A stretch of DNA of 64,000 nucleotides, taken from NCBI GenBank assembly GCA_033675545.1, contig JAWDGP010003890.1, positions 124,001-188,000 on the forward strand, in the 5' to 3' direction. How positions within the stretch are numbered: position 1 is the first letter of the stretch; each line of letters begins with the position of its first letter. Source of the stretch: Elysia crispata (lineage: Eukaryota > Mollusca > Gastropoda > Plakobranchidae). The notes below the pieces were generated by a model. It was not told the DNA's origin, did not search any database, and saw only the letters and a program-made list of their open reading frames with translations. Positions 40,995 through 52,768 of the stretch are shown here, in pieces. A program made the position numbers and the translations under genes.

Positions 40995-41272
40995 CTGTAG
41001 GAGGTCTGTTTGCGTATTGTGAAAGTGGAGAGCCGGTCCGCAATATTCTCCCCATCAGAGGCGTCGCTGAGTCCTGAGCCACGCCTATCCACTACACTGT
41101 CATCAAGAAGTTCCGCCCCTTGGAGGCCACACCTCTCGACTCCTCCCTGCGTAGAAGCATCAACTCCTGCACATGCCACAATGGCAGGTACAGCTGTGTG
41201 GGTGGTGCTTGAGGCATTGTGGGAGGTGCCAAAAGCGTGGCCTGCAACTCCAGGGATTGCACCCTGCTCCAT
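40995..41272 (-). CDS. Upstream coding exon of the same gene, probable start codon at 41272
   Basis: In the frame that joins the 1-1034 exon, an ATG at 41272-41270 opens 92 codons (beginning MEQGAIPGVAG) and ends with two spare bases at a perfect donor, CTACAG|GTAAGA (GT at 40994-40993). The downstream exon supplies the missing base, giving ...TIRKQTSYR then TSQSQQ. An in-frame TAA at 41327-41329 lies 18 codons before the ATG. Translation therefore starts here unless an unseen splice removes that stop. The start context is only fair, with T at -3 and G at +4. The C-terminal part (DDSVVDRRGSGLSDASDGE) is Ser/Asp-rich like the next exon. No domain is recognised. Exon-like base composition extends upstream to the acceptor at 41441. 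Confidence 0.7.
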
Positions 41273-41440
41273 AGATGGCACCGCCCAGCTAGCACAGTTG
41301 CTCTTGAAGGCCAGTGTCTCGGGACCTTAGCCTTCCCAAACGCTAAGATCAACGTTGCTGCTGGTGGGCAGCTGGAGAATGCTTCACATGCCAGTAATCC
41401 TTGGTGAGCTTGTCGGCCTTCGATGCAGTCAGCAAACCAC
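41273..41440 (-). other. 5' part of the 41 kb exon: leader or alternative-frame coding
   Basis: A strong acceptor (pyrimidine-rich TTCTTTTCTATTTTCCAG, AG at 41442-41441) precedes this GC-rich segment, so it belongs to the exon. In the main coding frame it contains TGA, TGA and TAA, so it would be 5' untranslated. In a second frame it reads GLLTASKADKLTKDYWHVK and on to a TGA, 28 codons in all, and this looks like real protein. A third frame is open from the acceptor for about 120 codons. Possible explanations are a spliced leader region with an upstream ORF, use of the exon in two frames, or a small indel in the assembly. The sequence alone does not decide. Confidence 0.55.
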
Positions 41441-42338
41441 CTGGAAAATAGAAAAGAATTCCAAAGCTATTTTTCTTATCAAATTACTCATTGATTATTT
41501 ACAGCATAAGATAAGTTTTAAAACATAAATTGGGATAAATCGGACAGAAAGGAAAATGAAGAGAAAGATGAAGTGTATCTATAATACGCCCAAGGTGCTG
41601 TGAGTCGTCAATACTATGCAGCTATCAGCGAATTCACCAGAACAATAAGACTGAAATTGACTGTGACCAGCAAGACAGTTACAGAAGCATACGGTGTAGA
41701 AACTGTTATGATTTATACTATTAGGGCTGAAAATTTCAGAATTTAGAAGGCGCCACGTCTTTGGTGACCTGCAAGAAACTATATCTCCCGATTTTTCAGG
41801 CATTTCAATTTCAAGCACGCTGCTATGAATAAGTGATTTCAATGAGGCGGGTTTGTTATCTTCATCCCTCTATTTTGTTTTTTTAATTATCTCTCTATGG
41901 ATCCTGCAACATGGATTAAGTTGATACGCCTTTCGAATGTACCTGATGTTTGTATTGTAAAGTTCAGAATTTTGTCCAAGGGGCACAAGGAAATTTCTTC
42001 AGTACATGCAGTTTATTGTACAAATTTTTATCGGACAGAGGAGTTCGGAGGATTTTTTTTTTATTGGAACTTCAAAAACAATCTAACACTAATCAGTGAT
42101 TGTCTTCTTAATTCCATTCAGTCACTACTATGAAATAAGGCATTAGGCCTATCTAGTTTTTTGTCATCATGGTCATTTGGAGCCTTTTAAAATCCGACTA
42201 TGCACTCCACAATGCAGCAAATATTCGCTATTTTTTCTATTATTAATTTTAATATTATGATATTTACGGTATCTACCTTTTTTCTATCTCTGAAATATTT
42301 TCCTTGTCTCTGTGGTTTTTCTTTCTTTTGACTCGGAG

Positions 42339-42341
<3 letters not shown>
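41441..42341. other. Sequence upstream of the 41 kb exon (likely intron)
   Basis: Begins with a good pyrimidine tract and AG acceptor, so it is probably an intron of the same gene. No upstream exon recognised in it. Confidence 0.5.

Positions 42342-42422
<81 letters not shown>
42342..42422. repeat. GA microsatellite
   Basis: About 40 GA units. Confidence 0.95.
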
Positions 42423-42427
<5 letters not shown>

Positions 42428-43295
42428 AAAAGGCCATGCAAAAATGAAAGGGAAAACCAGGGATAATTTTGAAAGAGAAGAGACACGCTAAGACCACAAA
42501 AATCCTACTTCTGTCTGAGGTGAGGAGACTCTTAAGCAGCTATCAGTGCCAGGTCATCAGAGCATCCATTGGCAAAAGGACGGCACGCGCCGTTATTTGT
42601 GGGAGAGATTTCAGATATTATCCAAAAGATTACTCAAGCTGTCGCTTTCTGACATGGTGAGAAATGCTCCCATATCATCCCTCCCTTCGCTGTCTATCGG
42701 GCAGCAAAAGGAGGGACAGGATGAGAAGAGCTAAGCTGTACCAAATATCATTTTGATGGAGAAAGATAATGACGACAGGGATGACATTATAAAGATGGTG
42801 TTAGCATTTTTTTCTGCTGGAATGTGACAGCCACTTCGCAGTTCGGGGTGGTAAAGTGTGAAAAAAGATTACGAGGCGCGAAGACAACGCATGAAACTAT
42901 CGTAAGATCCAGCTTACCAGGCTGGTGATTAAAAATCAGTTTCACAGAACAATTTACAGCTTGCGGAAGATTGTTTTGCTAAGGCTTTATCTGCCTCGCA
43001 TTTTCCCTTTTCGGAAGATCAGTTCTCTCGATAACTGATTATCGGAGTGGCATGTTTCATTTTGGAACTCCTAGCAAGATTTTAATTTCTTTTATTAATC
43101 ACTTTAAAATTCATATTCATTTTGAATTCAGATCCATTCATTACACCAGTTGCATTTCATTCAGTTGCGTGCATAGGAAACATGACTTAACTGTTAGATG
43201 ATGAAACTAGATTTTCAATTTCATGTTTTCATTTAAAAACCATCATTTCTATATCCATCACAATTGTGCTTTTTATTCTTTTTCTCTTTGTTTTA
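42423..43295. other. Non-repetitive sequence, nothing certain
   Basis: 42480-42740 is somewhat GC-richer with 60-codon frames, but no domain or splice pair is evident. Confidence 0.5.
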
Positions 43296-43417
<122 letters not shown>

Positions 43418-44048
43418 CTTGTACTGCTGTAATTGTATAATAAAACTGATGTTAATTAAAAAAAAAAGCATCCGTTTCCTTTCAATCTATTAGGATACGA
43501 GATGACATTGTATCAATTGTACTTAATAAAGTTTAACAATACATGCTTTTCTCTGAATATATTTGTGAAATGTTTCCTCAAACATATTCTCTATTTTCTT
43601 TTTATGAGAAAATAGAGTATAGGCACTGTCTTTTCCTTAAAAATGATTTCAGTCTTAGATTAAAGATATAATTATCTTAACCCGTTTACACATACCAATT
43701 TTACAAGGAAGACAGTATGATAACTTGAACTTTCTTTATGTAAGAATTTCTTTACCATTTTTGCCATCTTTGACTCGATGCAGAGTGTATGAATACGGTT
43801 TGTATTTTTTCCAAAATATAATTATTTAGTGTGGTGGACTTATCCTGCAGCTGATGTTCGCGATACGGTCATGATTTTCTTCACGGTTTTGGCTATGCAC
43901 ATTATTATACTCTTAATTCACAATGCGCTGGTTTTGTACACGCACACTCTGTATTGTCTCTATGAACGCGTATTTTTCACCCGAGAGCAACAACTTGTCA
44001 ATGGTCATATATTATGCAAAAGATACCACAGCTTTTGCTTCTCCTTCT

Positions 44049-44053
<5 letters not shown>

Positions 44054-44107
<54 letters not shown>
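44054..44107. repeat. CT microsatellite
   Basis: About 26 CT units. Confidence 0.95.
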
Positions 44108-44110
<3 letters not shown>

Positions 44111-44882
44111 TCATATCCTTTCTACCATCCTCTTCCACAGAGGAGATCTCGTTAGTGTCTCTTTCTTTTTTCTTTAACAAAAATTGGACTCAACGTTAAA
44201 CGGCATTCCTCGCTGAACTAGACATAATGGCTGGAGTTTTATCATTATGAATCGTGAGTGAAACATTTTACTCTTAAAATCAATTAAAAATCTCGTTAAG
44301 GTTAAACGATAGTATTAAGGTCTTTTACAAAAGACGTGAAAAACATAAAATAGATGTTAAGACTTGTACGATTCATGTTGTACATGAATCGTACAAGTCT
44401 TAACATCAATTTTTGTTTTATGTGAGCGTGCTGGTTTTTGTTTAGTGTGTGTGCTTGTGTGTGTTTTTTTCATTATCAGTAACGGAAGTCTTTCGACATC
44501 ATAATTATGTTCCACTCGTTGTTTTATGCAGTGTATGTCATTTTACACACTCCTCAACATAATAAAATGGTATTCCTTATATTTCAAGACTCAAAGTAGA
44601 GGTAGATTAGCAACAAAACAGATTATAACGGCAATGATCCAATCCACCTACTACCTCGGAAAGAGTAAACGATAATTTAGGCTTCACTCAGGGTTCAACT
44701 GTCTGAAACTATTATTATAAGATGTCACAAAAATTTGTCTTTGCGGAGGGCAGAACAAATATTCACCATTTCTCTTAGCTCAGAAAATATACATAGTCCA
44801 CAGAGAATTCGATCGATACAATCAGCATCTTACAGACCTCAAGTCTAAATGTCTTAGGCTTAACTGACTGGAGGAACGAATC

Positions 44883-44884
<2 letters not shown>
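44108..44884. other. AT-rich sequence containing the perfect hairpin
   Basis: No gene seen; the hairpin at 44353-44407 is the only structured item. Confidence 0.6.
44353..44407. repeat. Perfect 26-bp hairpin with a 3-base loop
   Basis: The arms 44353-44378 and 44382-44407 are exact reverse complements (core GACTTGTACGATTCATGT) separated by TGT. Outside, ACATAAAA at 44343-44350 is mirrored by TTTTATGT at about 44415-44422, so an imperfect outer inverted repeat surrounds the perfect one. It could be a small fold-back element or a hairpin RNA precursor. No flanking gene is evident. Confidence 0.9.
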
Positions 44885-45029
<145 letters not shown>

Positions 45030-45047
45030 TTTTATAAGAGTTACATT

Positions 45048-45900
45048 ATGAAGAAGAAGAAGAAGAAGAAGAAGAAGAAGAAGAAGAAGAAGAAGAAGAA
45101 GAAGAAGAAGAAGAAGAAGAAGAAGAAGAGGAGGAGGAGGAGGAGGAGGAGGAGGACGAGGAGGAGGAGGAGGAGGAGGAAGAAGAAGAAGAAGAAGAAG
45201 AAGAAGAAGAAGAAGAAGAAGAAGAAGAAGAAGAAGAAGAAGAAGAAGAAGAAGAAGAAGAAGAAGAAGAAGAAGAAGAAGAAGAAGAAGAAGAAGAAGA
45301 AGAGGAGGAGGAGGAGGACGAGGACGAGGAGGAGGAGGAGGAAGAAGAAGAAGAAGAAGAAGAAGAAGAAGAAGAAGAAGAAGAAGAAGAAGAAGAAGAA
45401 GAAGAAGAAGAAGAAGAGGACGAGGAGGAGGACGAGGAGGAGGAGGAGGAGGAAGAAGAAGAAGAAGAAGAAGAAGAAGAAGAAGAAGAAGAAGAAGAAG
45501 AAGAAGAAGAAGAAGAAGAAGAAGAAGAAGAAGAAGAAGAAGAAGAAGAAGAAGAAGAAGAAGAAGAAGACGAGGAGGAGGAGGAGGACGAGGACGAGGA
45601 GAAAGCGGAAAAAGAAAAAGAAGAAGAAGAAGAAGAAGAAGAAGAAGAAGAAGAAGAAGAAGAAGAAGAAGAAGAAGAAGAAGAAGAAGAAGAAGAAGAA
45701 GAAGAAGAAGAAGAGGACGAGGAGGAGGACGAGGAGGAGGAGGAGGAGGAGGAAGAAGAAGAAGAAGAAGAAGAAGAAGAAGAAGAAGAAGAAGAAGAAG
45801 AAGAAGAAGAAGAAGAAGAAGAAGAAGAAGAAGAAGAAGAAGAAGCCGAAAGAAGGAGGAGGAGGGGGAGGAGGAAGAGGAAGATGAGATGGAGGAGAAA
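45048..45900. repeat. ~850-bp GAA/GAG/GAC purine tract with higher-order structure
   Basis: Long runs of GAA are divided by GAG-rich separators containing GAC. Separators of two kinds alternate: one with GACGAGGACGAG near 45300-45342 and again 45568-45602, the other with GAGGACGAGGAGGAGGACGA near 45416-45452 and again 45713-45752. The block has thus been duplicated at a period of about 270-300 bases. The poly-Lys/Arg, poly-Ser and poly-Phe frames across it are translation artefacts. Confidence 0.95.
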
Positions 45901-46320
45901 CCACAAGGTCTGTTCCAACGGCTGCTTTACGAACCTATTAATCCAGAGATAGAACGAAATATGTGTATGCTGAGGAAACGGCTAAGATTGTTAAAACCAT
46001 ATATTCATATATATAAGAACAGTATCTTGGATATATTAGGATAAAACTGGAAACAAAATGTACTGAATATAACCCTTAAATGTTTTTTGCCTTCTGAAAA
46101 CCACTAAGTTCTTTTTACTAGGAAGTTCTTTTTTGTTTTCTTGTTGTTCCTTTTTTTTTTTAAATACAAATCAGATTAAATTTCAACTGAAGAAAACAAA
46201 CTCTTGCATTTCCAACCTTTCTTGGTTTTACGATTGTCTCTAGGGCCAATATGATGGTCATCTTTCAGCAATGCAAAAACGATATTTGGCAAACAATGCT
46301 TTCCGTTTTGTAGAACTTAC

Positions 46321-46611
46321 AGAGGCTGTATGATTGAGTCAATCGGGGAGTAACGTATGGTGCTGTGCTTTGCCGTGCCTGGCATGAAATACAACGCGAG
46401 CACACTTTGGTGGGCGGAGAATCGTAAGATGATCGACTCACAAACTTAGAGAATGATGGCGAGTATCGACTCACGAACTTAGAGAATGATGGCGAGTACT
46501 TGTCATGAGGATGAGAGTACAGATCCGATTTTATTTCTGACCTGCCATCCTTTGTGTCTAATAAGTTAATATCGTAGCCATTCTTTCGAGAATACAATGA
46601 CAAAGACCAAA
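46321..46611 (-). CDS. Candidate internal exon upstream of the gene (weak)
   Basis: The minus strand has an open segment of 291 bases between an acceptor-like CTTGCAG (AG at 46613-46612) and a strong donor GTAAGT (from 46320). It starts with 2 bases of a codon, holds 96 codons and ends with 1 base. It has no Met, so it could only be internal. The product is Ser/Tyr/Cys-rich and includes an 11-residue in-frame repeat (YSPSFSKFVSR) from a 33-bp tandem duplication. Splicing to the acceptor at 41440 would keep the frame and continue as C-GLLTASKADKL, stopping after 28 codons. That is not the frame of the main gene. Open segments of this size also occur by chance in this window. Confidence 0.22.
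46432..46497. repeat. 33-bp tandem duplication
   Basis: Two copies (46432-46464 and 46465-46497) differ at one base. Being 33 bp, it keeps the frame of the candidate exon on the minus strand (11 residues repeated). Confidence 0.95.
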
Positions 46612-47700
46612 CTGCAAGCTATTCACAAAAATGCAGAGCCGATACTACTCAAATTGATTGAATGCCATGTTTGTTTGGACAAATTATTATGATGCACATT
46701 ATCTTAAGACTGTATATTGCCTAGGTCTTTTTTATACTTAAATTCTTAACCTTTTGACAACAAATTTTACACTCTCTTAAATTAAGAAAGTGTTCTTTTT
46801 ATAACTGAAAGTTTGATCTATTGTCATAAAGATAGATAGCCGATACAATATAGCGGAAAGGCGGGAAAAAAACACACATGACACCTAAAAATAGATACTT
46901 TAGGTGAAATTCGATTTTTATGGGAATACAGTCATACACAGAAAGAAGATAAAAAGGGAACATCGTACATAGCTCAATGGCAATAAAGAACACAGAGAAT
47001 TCGCACCCTGCAAATACGATATTGCGAGCTATTCTAGGGTGTAGCTACTTTGCGTTTTCTTTTACTGGAAAGTTTGAGTTTGTTGTCCAAGAGTTAATTC
47101 ATAGTTTGGAAATTTCTTCGCAAAACCTGACACTTTTGAACTCATGATATTCTCAAAAGAATATATGGAATAAAGAGAAATAATTATAAGGTATAGTTCA
47201 TCCCAGACATCTCAAGCTCGCACTCAGTATTTCTATACGTGCATTAGCAATGACAAAACGAGATATAAAGTTGAAATATGTTTGGGAAAACAAGTTGCAG
47301 GATAAAGTCTAGAAAGAAGCAAAGACCGGCTTGAGCGAATATTAAAAAATGAAACTCACTTTGAATATTGAGACCGGTTTTAAGAGGATGCGTGATATGC
47401 AATTATGTCTTCGACATGACGCACGCATAGTTTTCCAACTCGAGCCAGAGTCCATTTGGTTTACAATCAAGTGACTGCAGTTGTCAAGGAAAGTTCCTAA
47501 CATAAGAGGAAACGCATAAGGCTGTTAAAAAGAGCTCGGGAAATATGAAGTTGTACGTTTATGATAAATCTAACATTGAGATGGTGAAGTAAAAAATGAA
47601 TGAGCTAAAAGGAGGCAAAAGCACTGAGACTGAGACTTAAATGCTTGATGAAAGAAGAAAAGACCTAGAGAGAAAAAAAGGAAAACAAAAAACTTTACCA

Positions 47701-47721
47701 GATAGATAGATAAATAAATAG

Positions 47722-47760
<39 letters not shown>

Positions 47761-47761
47761 C

Positions 47762-47838
<77 letters not shown>
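47701..47838. repeat. (GATA)n-(GA)n microsatellite
   Basis: GATA/AAAT tetranucleotides pass into GA units with CAGA interruptions. Confidence 0.95.
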
Positions 47839-47841
<3 letters not shown>

Positions 47842-49065
47842 AAGACAAAAAATATAGCCACACAAAGAGAGAGCGATGACAGACAGCCAGCCAGACAGGT
47901 AGTGATGATAACACCGCTGCTGATGATTGAAAAAGAGGAGAAGAAAATAATGGGAGCTTTCGTATCTCAGAGAAAAACATCTCTTGCTTGTAGCTCTTTC
48001 TTTAACAAATCGTAACTCTACATAATTTAAGAAAAGCTGTCCCCAAGAAAAAGATAATATTTACCCGCAAGCAACACGGTTCTTTGTTGGGATCACACTC
48101 TGGAAACAACAAAGAGTTCCAAATCTCACCCTGCAGGTATGATCAAAGTCGGCAAGGGACAAAAATCCTCCAGGGGTTTTAGCGCTGTTTAGCATTATCC
48201 GCCGTAATTTGTTTTTAAAAAAATCAGTTCGATGCGGAAAAGGCGACTTGAATTAATAAGACAAAAGCAGGTTGTTTGTGTTTGAAGTATTAAATGAATA
48301 GAGCAAAAGAAATTCATATTGATATTAGATCTATGTTTAGGCTATTGGTGTGGAAGCAATACAGATCTTTCGACGAATCTCCCGCTTATGTGTCAAACGC
48401 ATGCCATTGTTCAACATGATGAGCTGTTGATCCCTGCTTTCCTTTTCTTTATAGGGAGCACTCTTAGTAATACACTGTGCACTGAATTATTGATTGTTTC
48501 ACAGAATGCTTCAAAACTGTTGTAACCTCAAAAAGAACTAATCTTTCAAAAGAAAGAGTACAAAATGAGAACAATGAAGATACTGGTGGTAAAATGTCTA
48601 CGACTGGTAAACAGATTAAGGAAAAAGATAAAAGAGAGTTTATTCACTGTTTGAGCGACGGAACCAGTCCATATGGACATCTTTGTCTTCTTGTCCTTTC
48701 CCCTCGTTAGGAATTTTATCAAGCTCCATTGGGCAGGGCAAAGAAGGAGTAGATCACAGCTTCAAACTTTACTTAGGCGACGTGAATTTCAAGTCAGCGG
48801 TGTTGGGTCCCTAAACATTAGAGGACAGGAGCGCGGTAAAGAGTAAGTAGGAAATAAAAGAAGATTTGTTTGTTTGATTGTGTGTTTGATGTAATCGATT
48901 CACAAGATGAACTTAAGCCTCTCGGCTTATCAAGTAAGCTCTCATCGAGCAGTGACACCACCGGAACTGCAAAATAATCTAAAGCCCCTAACTCACTAAC
49001 CGATAGTTTGGGCGTTGAGCCCATAAAGATTGTGCCTGCGGATAAAAGGATAGATGAAGAACAAG
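47839..49065. other. Sequence without recognised genes
   Basis: AT-rich; no open frame above 68 codons. Confidence 0.6.
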
Positions 49066-49201
49066 AGCAAGAAGAAGAAGTAGAAGAAGAAGAAGAAGAA
49101 GAAGAAGAAGAAGAAGAAGAAGAAGAAGAAGAAGAAGAAGAAGAAGAAGAAGAAGAAGAAGAAGAAGAAGAAGAGGAGGAGGAGGAGGAGGAGGAGGAGG
49201 A

Positions 49202-49245
<44 letters not shown>

Positions 49246-49298
49246 AGAAGAAGAGGAGGAGGAGGAGGAGGAGGAGGAGGGGGAGGGGGAGGAGGAGA
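49066..49298. repeat. GAA/GAG/GAAA purine tract
   Basis: GAA units, then GAG units, then about 11 GAAA tetranucleotides, then GAG/GGG units. The poly-Glu frame on the plus strand is an artefact. Similar in make-up to the larger tract at 45048. Confidence 0.95.
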
Positions 49299-51627
49299 AC
49301 AAGAAAAAATAATAAAATTTACCTCGATGTGAGTCACAATGTGTTACCATATTACATTTGTTAATTATTACTAGTACATTGGCAACGCTTATGAAACACT
49401 TAATAATTTCTTAATGTTAGAATGTCATTGTTGAAACAATCGAGGCTTACATGTAAGGTGGTGATTGTTTAGGATTTTACCAATAGAATGTAATTACTGG
49501 CTTGAAAAGGGAGTGAGCATCGAAAAAACAGAGGGCTATTCGCTTTGGTATCGAATATTTATTTAAAAAATTTGAAAAGCAAAATTTTTTGAGAATATAA
49601 TTGTTCAATCCGTGTAATTTTGCTTTAGTAATCTTTGAAATATTTCATTTAGTTTTGTTTCGTGTGTCACAAATGTCTCAGAAAAAGTAATCCTCAAAAG
49701 AAGTCATAAATAACTGCAACGACTATTTATAATATTTTGAATATTACTTCGCTTTGAGATATCATGTGCAATTATTTCTTTAGCAATATAAGGAGCTGTT
49801 TCGACACCATGTTACGAAAGGTAGCGTTTTAGAGCTGGATAATTGTAGCAGCGGATTCGATCATTATTTCTACAACATCCCATAAATTACCGAGTAACGA
49901 GTTAGGATATAATTGCTCGGAGAACTATTGAGTGACCTGGTGAGCTCCACCTAGGCTGCTATATGACAAGTTAGGATTTCGATGAATGTTAGAATCTCGT
50001 TATGATCTCAATTCTTGAGTTTCCCGTGAGTCACTGCAATATGAAAGATGCGCCAGTGTATAATTTACACTTTTTTTTATGTCCATCTCGTAAACTTCAC
50101 GTACAGCAGCTGGCACGAAAACAGCTGGCTCTAGTAATGATGGCATGATCATAGCGTTGGTCAGTCCAGCACTACTCCGCAGAGTAGGGTACATTTTCTT
50201 GACCGTATGCCAGTGCATGGATACCTGAGTCGGGATGAGCTTCGAGACTCTCTTTAGCTAGTAACAGATACGTCTACATTGTAAGATGATGGCATGCCAA
50301 CACATAATAATCATCTGAGTTGGTGGTATCAGGTATGAGTTTTATCATGAAACAAATTAACAAGAAGGGTGGTTATCAGCGATAAAGATGCTGAAATATC
50401 ATCTCCGATATTTTAGCAACATTATAAACTTGGAAATCATATGTTGTAGGATCAGTCAGGAAACGACATTTCATTTTATTGTTTGTATATTTTGGACTAC
50501 CATGAATAGGTTCTTAGGTCTTGCCACGCTGGCCAGCAGGAAAGAAAATAACCAATCACAATTTGAGGCCTGCAATAAAATTAAATGGAAGTCTATCGAC
50601 CATCTTTAAAATTTTATAATACTCAGATTGCTGCTGGCAGGAACTGTCTTTCGTGACGCCCATTTTGTATACAGTGCGGGTATTTTTTTTTTCCACCAGG
50701 AGAGAAACCGCAATTATGTTATTGTTTGAGAGATAGCGGGGATCATCTATGATGAAAAAACTAGCCTCCCAATTATTTTTATGTTCATAATCGAGAGACA
50801 AGATCCTGTAAAGAATAGGTGTTAAATGAATTTGTTTTTCTCTTCTCATATGTTTAAGGAAAAGGCTCATTTAAAAAAAAGTCTCAGCAGTTTTAATTGG
50901 TTTTTTTTTTATTGTTTTTTTTTTTTAAACAGTCTTATAACCACTTTTGTTTCAATAACCACAAAATGCAAGTATTTTATTTTGCGTTCTCAGTAGGAGG
51001 TTAGTCTTTTATTCATTTCGTATACATTACTTTGTGATTCAGCAATAGGTTCTATATATACAAACTGTTGGGGAGAAAGAGAAAATAAACGTTTTTCATT
51101 TCAAAATTTAAAAAAAAGTCGAAGAGAGCAAAATTAACAAGACAAAGCTAGAAGAACAAAAAGAAAGAGAAAGAGAGAAAAGGGCGGGGGAAAAAAAGGG
51201 GGGGATAGACAGATATAAATTAAATATATAGATAGAGAGAAATAAATAGTCAAATTGATCGATTGATGGAGAGTGAGAGTGAGAGTGAGAGACAAAGACA
51301 GAGATAGAGTGGGAGGGACAAAGACGGGGTAAATTCAAACTGTATTTTAATATATTCTTTAAAATATTGTTTGTTTTAGTGTGCTGGCATCTCTTTGTTA
51401 GTTGATATGTTTTAAGTTACTAAACTAATCGGATAATGAAGACCTTTTTTTTTCGTTCTCAGTTTTTCGATTATTCATGAAAAACACTTTTAATATTTAT
51501 TTAAATTATTTGGCACACTTCAACCGAACGTCGTTGATACTGTAATGTCTTTGATTTGTTTTACATTTCATTTGAATCCTGACGAATCTTAATCGAAGAC
51601 AACGACTTGCCATCAACCTTCTTCCCT
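49299..51627. other. Sequence without certain genes
   Basis: A minus-strand frame at 50000-50218 (LRSSAGLTNAMIMPSLLEP) and one at 50556-50870 look slightly protein-like, but have no recognised domain and no convincing splice pair. Confidence 0.5.
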
Positions 51628-51653
51628 CCCCCCCCCCCCCCCCCCAAAACCCG

Positions 51654-51738
<85 letters not shown>

Positions 51739-51773
51739 CAGAGAGACAGAGAGAGAGAGATAGAGACAGAGAG

Positions 51774-51822
<49 letters not shown>
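51628..51822. repeat. Compound C / CA / TA / GA microsatellite
   Basis: A C run, CA units, TA units and then GA with CAGA interruptions in one block, next to a SINE head on its right. Confidence 0.95.
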
Positions 51823-51825
<3 letters not shown>

Positions 51826-51930
51826 TTAGATGAGATCCTACTCCGTCACAAGATAGTCTTAGCCAGGTATTAAACCCTGGACCTCTTGCTTGTCAGTCAT
51901 CCGCTATACCACAGAGACTATTTTGCGCCC
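51823..51930 (-). mobile_element. tRNA-derived SINE head abutting a CT tract
   Basis: On the minus strand, TGGTATAGCGGATGA (51911-51897) is an A-box. CCAGG-GTTTAATA-CCTGG (51880-51863) is a T-arm-like hairpin with a B-box core. Spacing is slightly short for a tRNA. In element orientation the 3' side passes within about 40 bases into the CT/GA microsatellite at 51770-51822, as if that were its simple-repeat tail. Confidence 0.5.
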
Positions 51931-52129
51931 TGTGACATGAAAAAATCTATCAAGACGGGAACACGGGTTAAAAGGCTGGACTAGTCAACGTGGAGGTCAA
52001 TATTCTTGACGTTTCAGAAATGTAAAGAGATCTGAAGAATAAGTTGAAAGAAAAACGAGGCATTGCAGACTCCTAGGTATGTTCCTCATGAGGCAAAAAA
52101 AGAAGGAAATATTGAAAAATGGGGGAGGG

Positions 52130-52130
<1 letters not shown>
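51931..52130. other. Short unique spacer
   Basis: Between the SINE head and the next GA tract; nothing recognised. Confidence 0.6.
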
Positions 52131-52186
<56 letters not shown>

Positions 52187-52212
52187 GGAGGGAGAGAGAA
52201 AGAAAGAGAGGT
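52131..52212. repeat. GA microsatellite
   Basis: GA units ending in GGGA and GAAA variants. Confidence 0.95.
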
Positions 52213-52374
52213 GAGAAGAGGGCAGGAAAACGCAGAGAGATGGTTTCACGAAATGCAAAAGATAAGTTTGTTGTGAATAGGCTATATCAAATTATTCATC
52301 AATACAATAATTCTCTATTTCCCACTTACGTGTACCTTACTGGACATTCTTACTACTCTTGGAATTGGAATGTA

Positions 52375-52378
<4 letters not shown>

Positions 52379-52441
<63 letters not shown>
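52379..52441. repeat. CT microsatellite
   Basis: About 31 CT units. With the GA tract 170 bases to its left it forms a long inverted GA...CT pair. Confidence 0.95.
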
Positions 52442-52443
<2 letters not shown>

Positions 52444-52768
52444 TCTCCTTCTTTCCTCCCAGTCCCAATTTCATTTTTTTTTTATTCTCACGTCATTGTA
52501 AACTTCTTTGGAATTTCAATGGTCAAAAGGATTGATCGATCATAGCACGCGAAGTCCACTGCAAATTAGAGCGTATGATAGGGCTATGTGACTGACAGGG
52601 CTAAGCTGTTTAAGTCATCGATAGATTTAATAAGAGGATGAAAAAATTATTCTAAACATAAAATGTCAATCAAAATCATAATGCCCTCTGATTTTGAACC
52701 AATCAAACACTCTCTAATGATTGCGTATTCTCTGCATCAAAATATTCCATCTAGATTTGTCGATCAAT

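Larger units (their letters stand above)
45901..47700. other. Non-repetitive sequence with the candidate exon
   Basis: Holds the candidate minus-strand exon 46321-46611 and its 33-bp duplication. The rest is AT-rich with nothing recognised. Confidence 0.5.

Noticed and set aside
41010..41407. Plus-strand frames of 62-106 codons over the 41 kb exon
   Set aside because: The opposite strand has the acceptor, the perfect donor and the phase match; the plus frames lack splice signals.
45041..45918. Three overlapping open frames of 286-290 codons
   Set aside because: They are poly-Lys/Arg, poly-Phe/Leu and poly-Ser translations of the GAA/GAG tract on both strands, with no non-repeat protein sequence.
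50000..50218. Minus-strand 72-codon frame with protein-like sequence
   Set aside because: No recognised domain, a terminal stop without supporting splice or polyA context, and similar frames arise by chance here.
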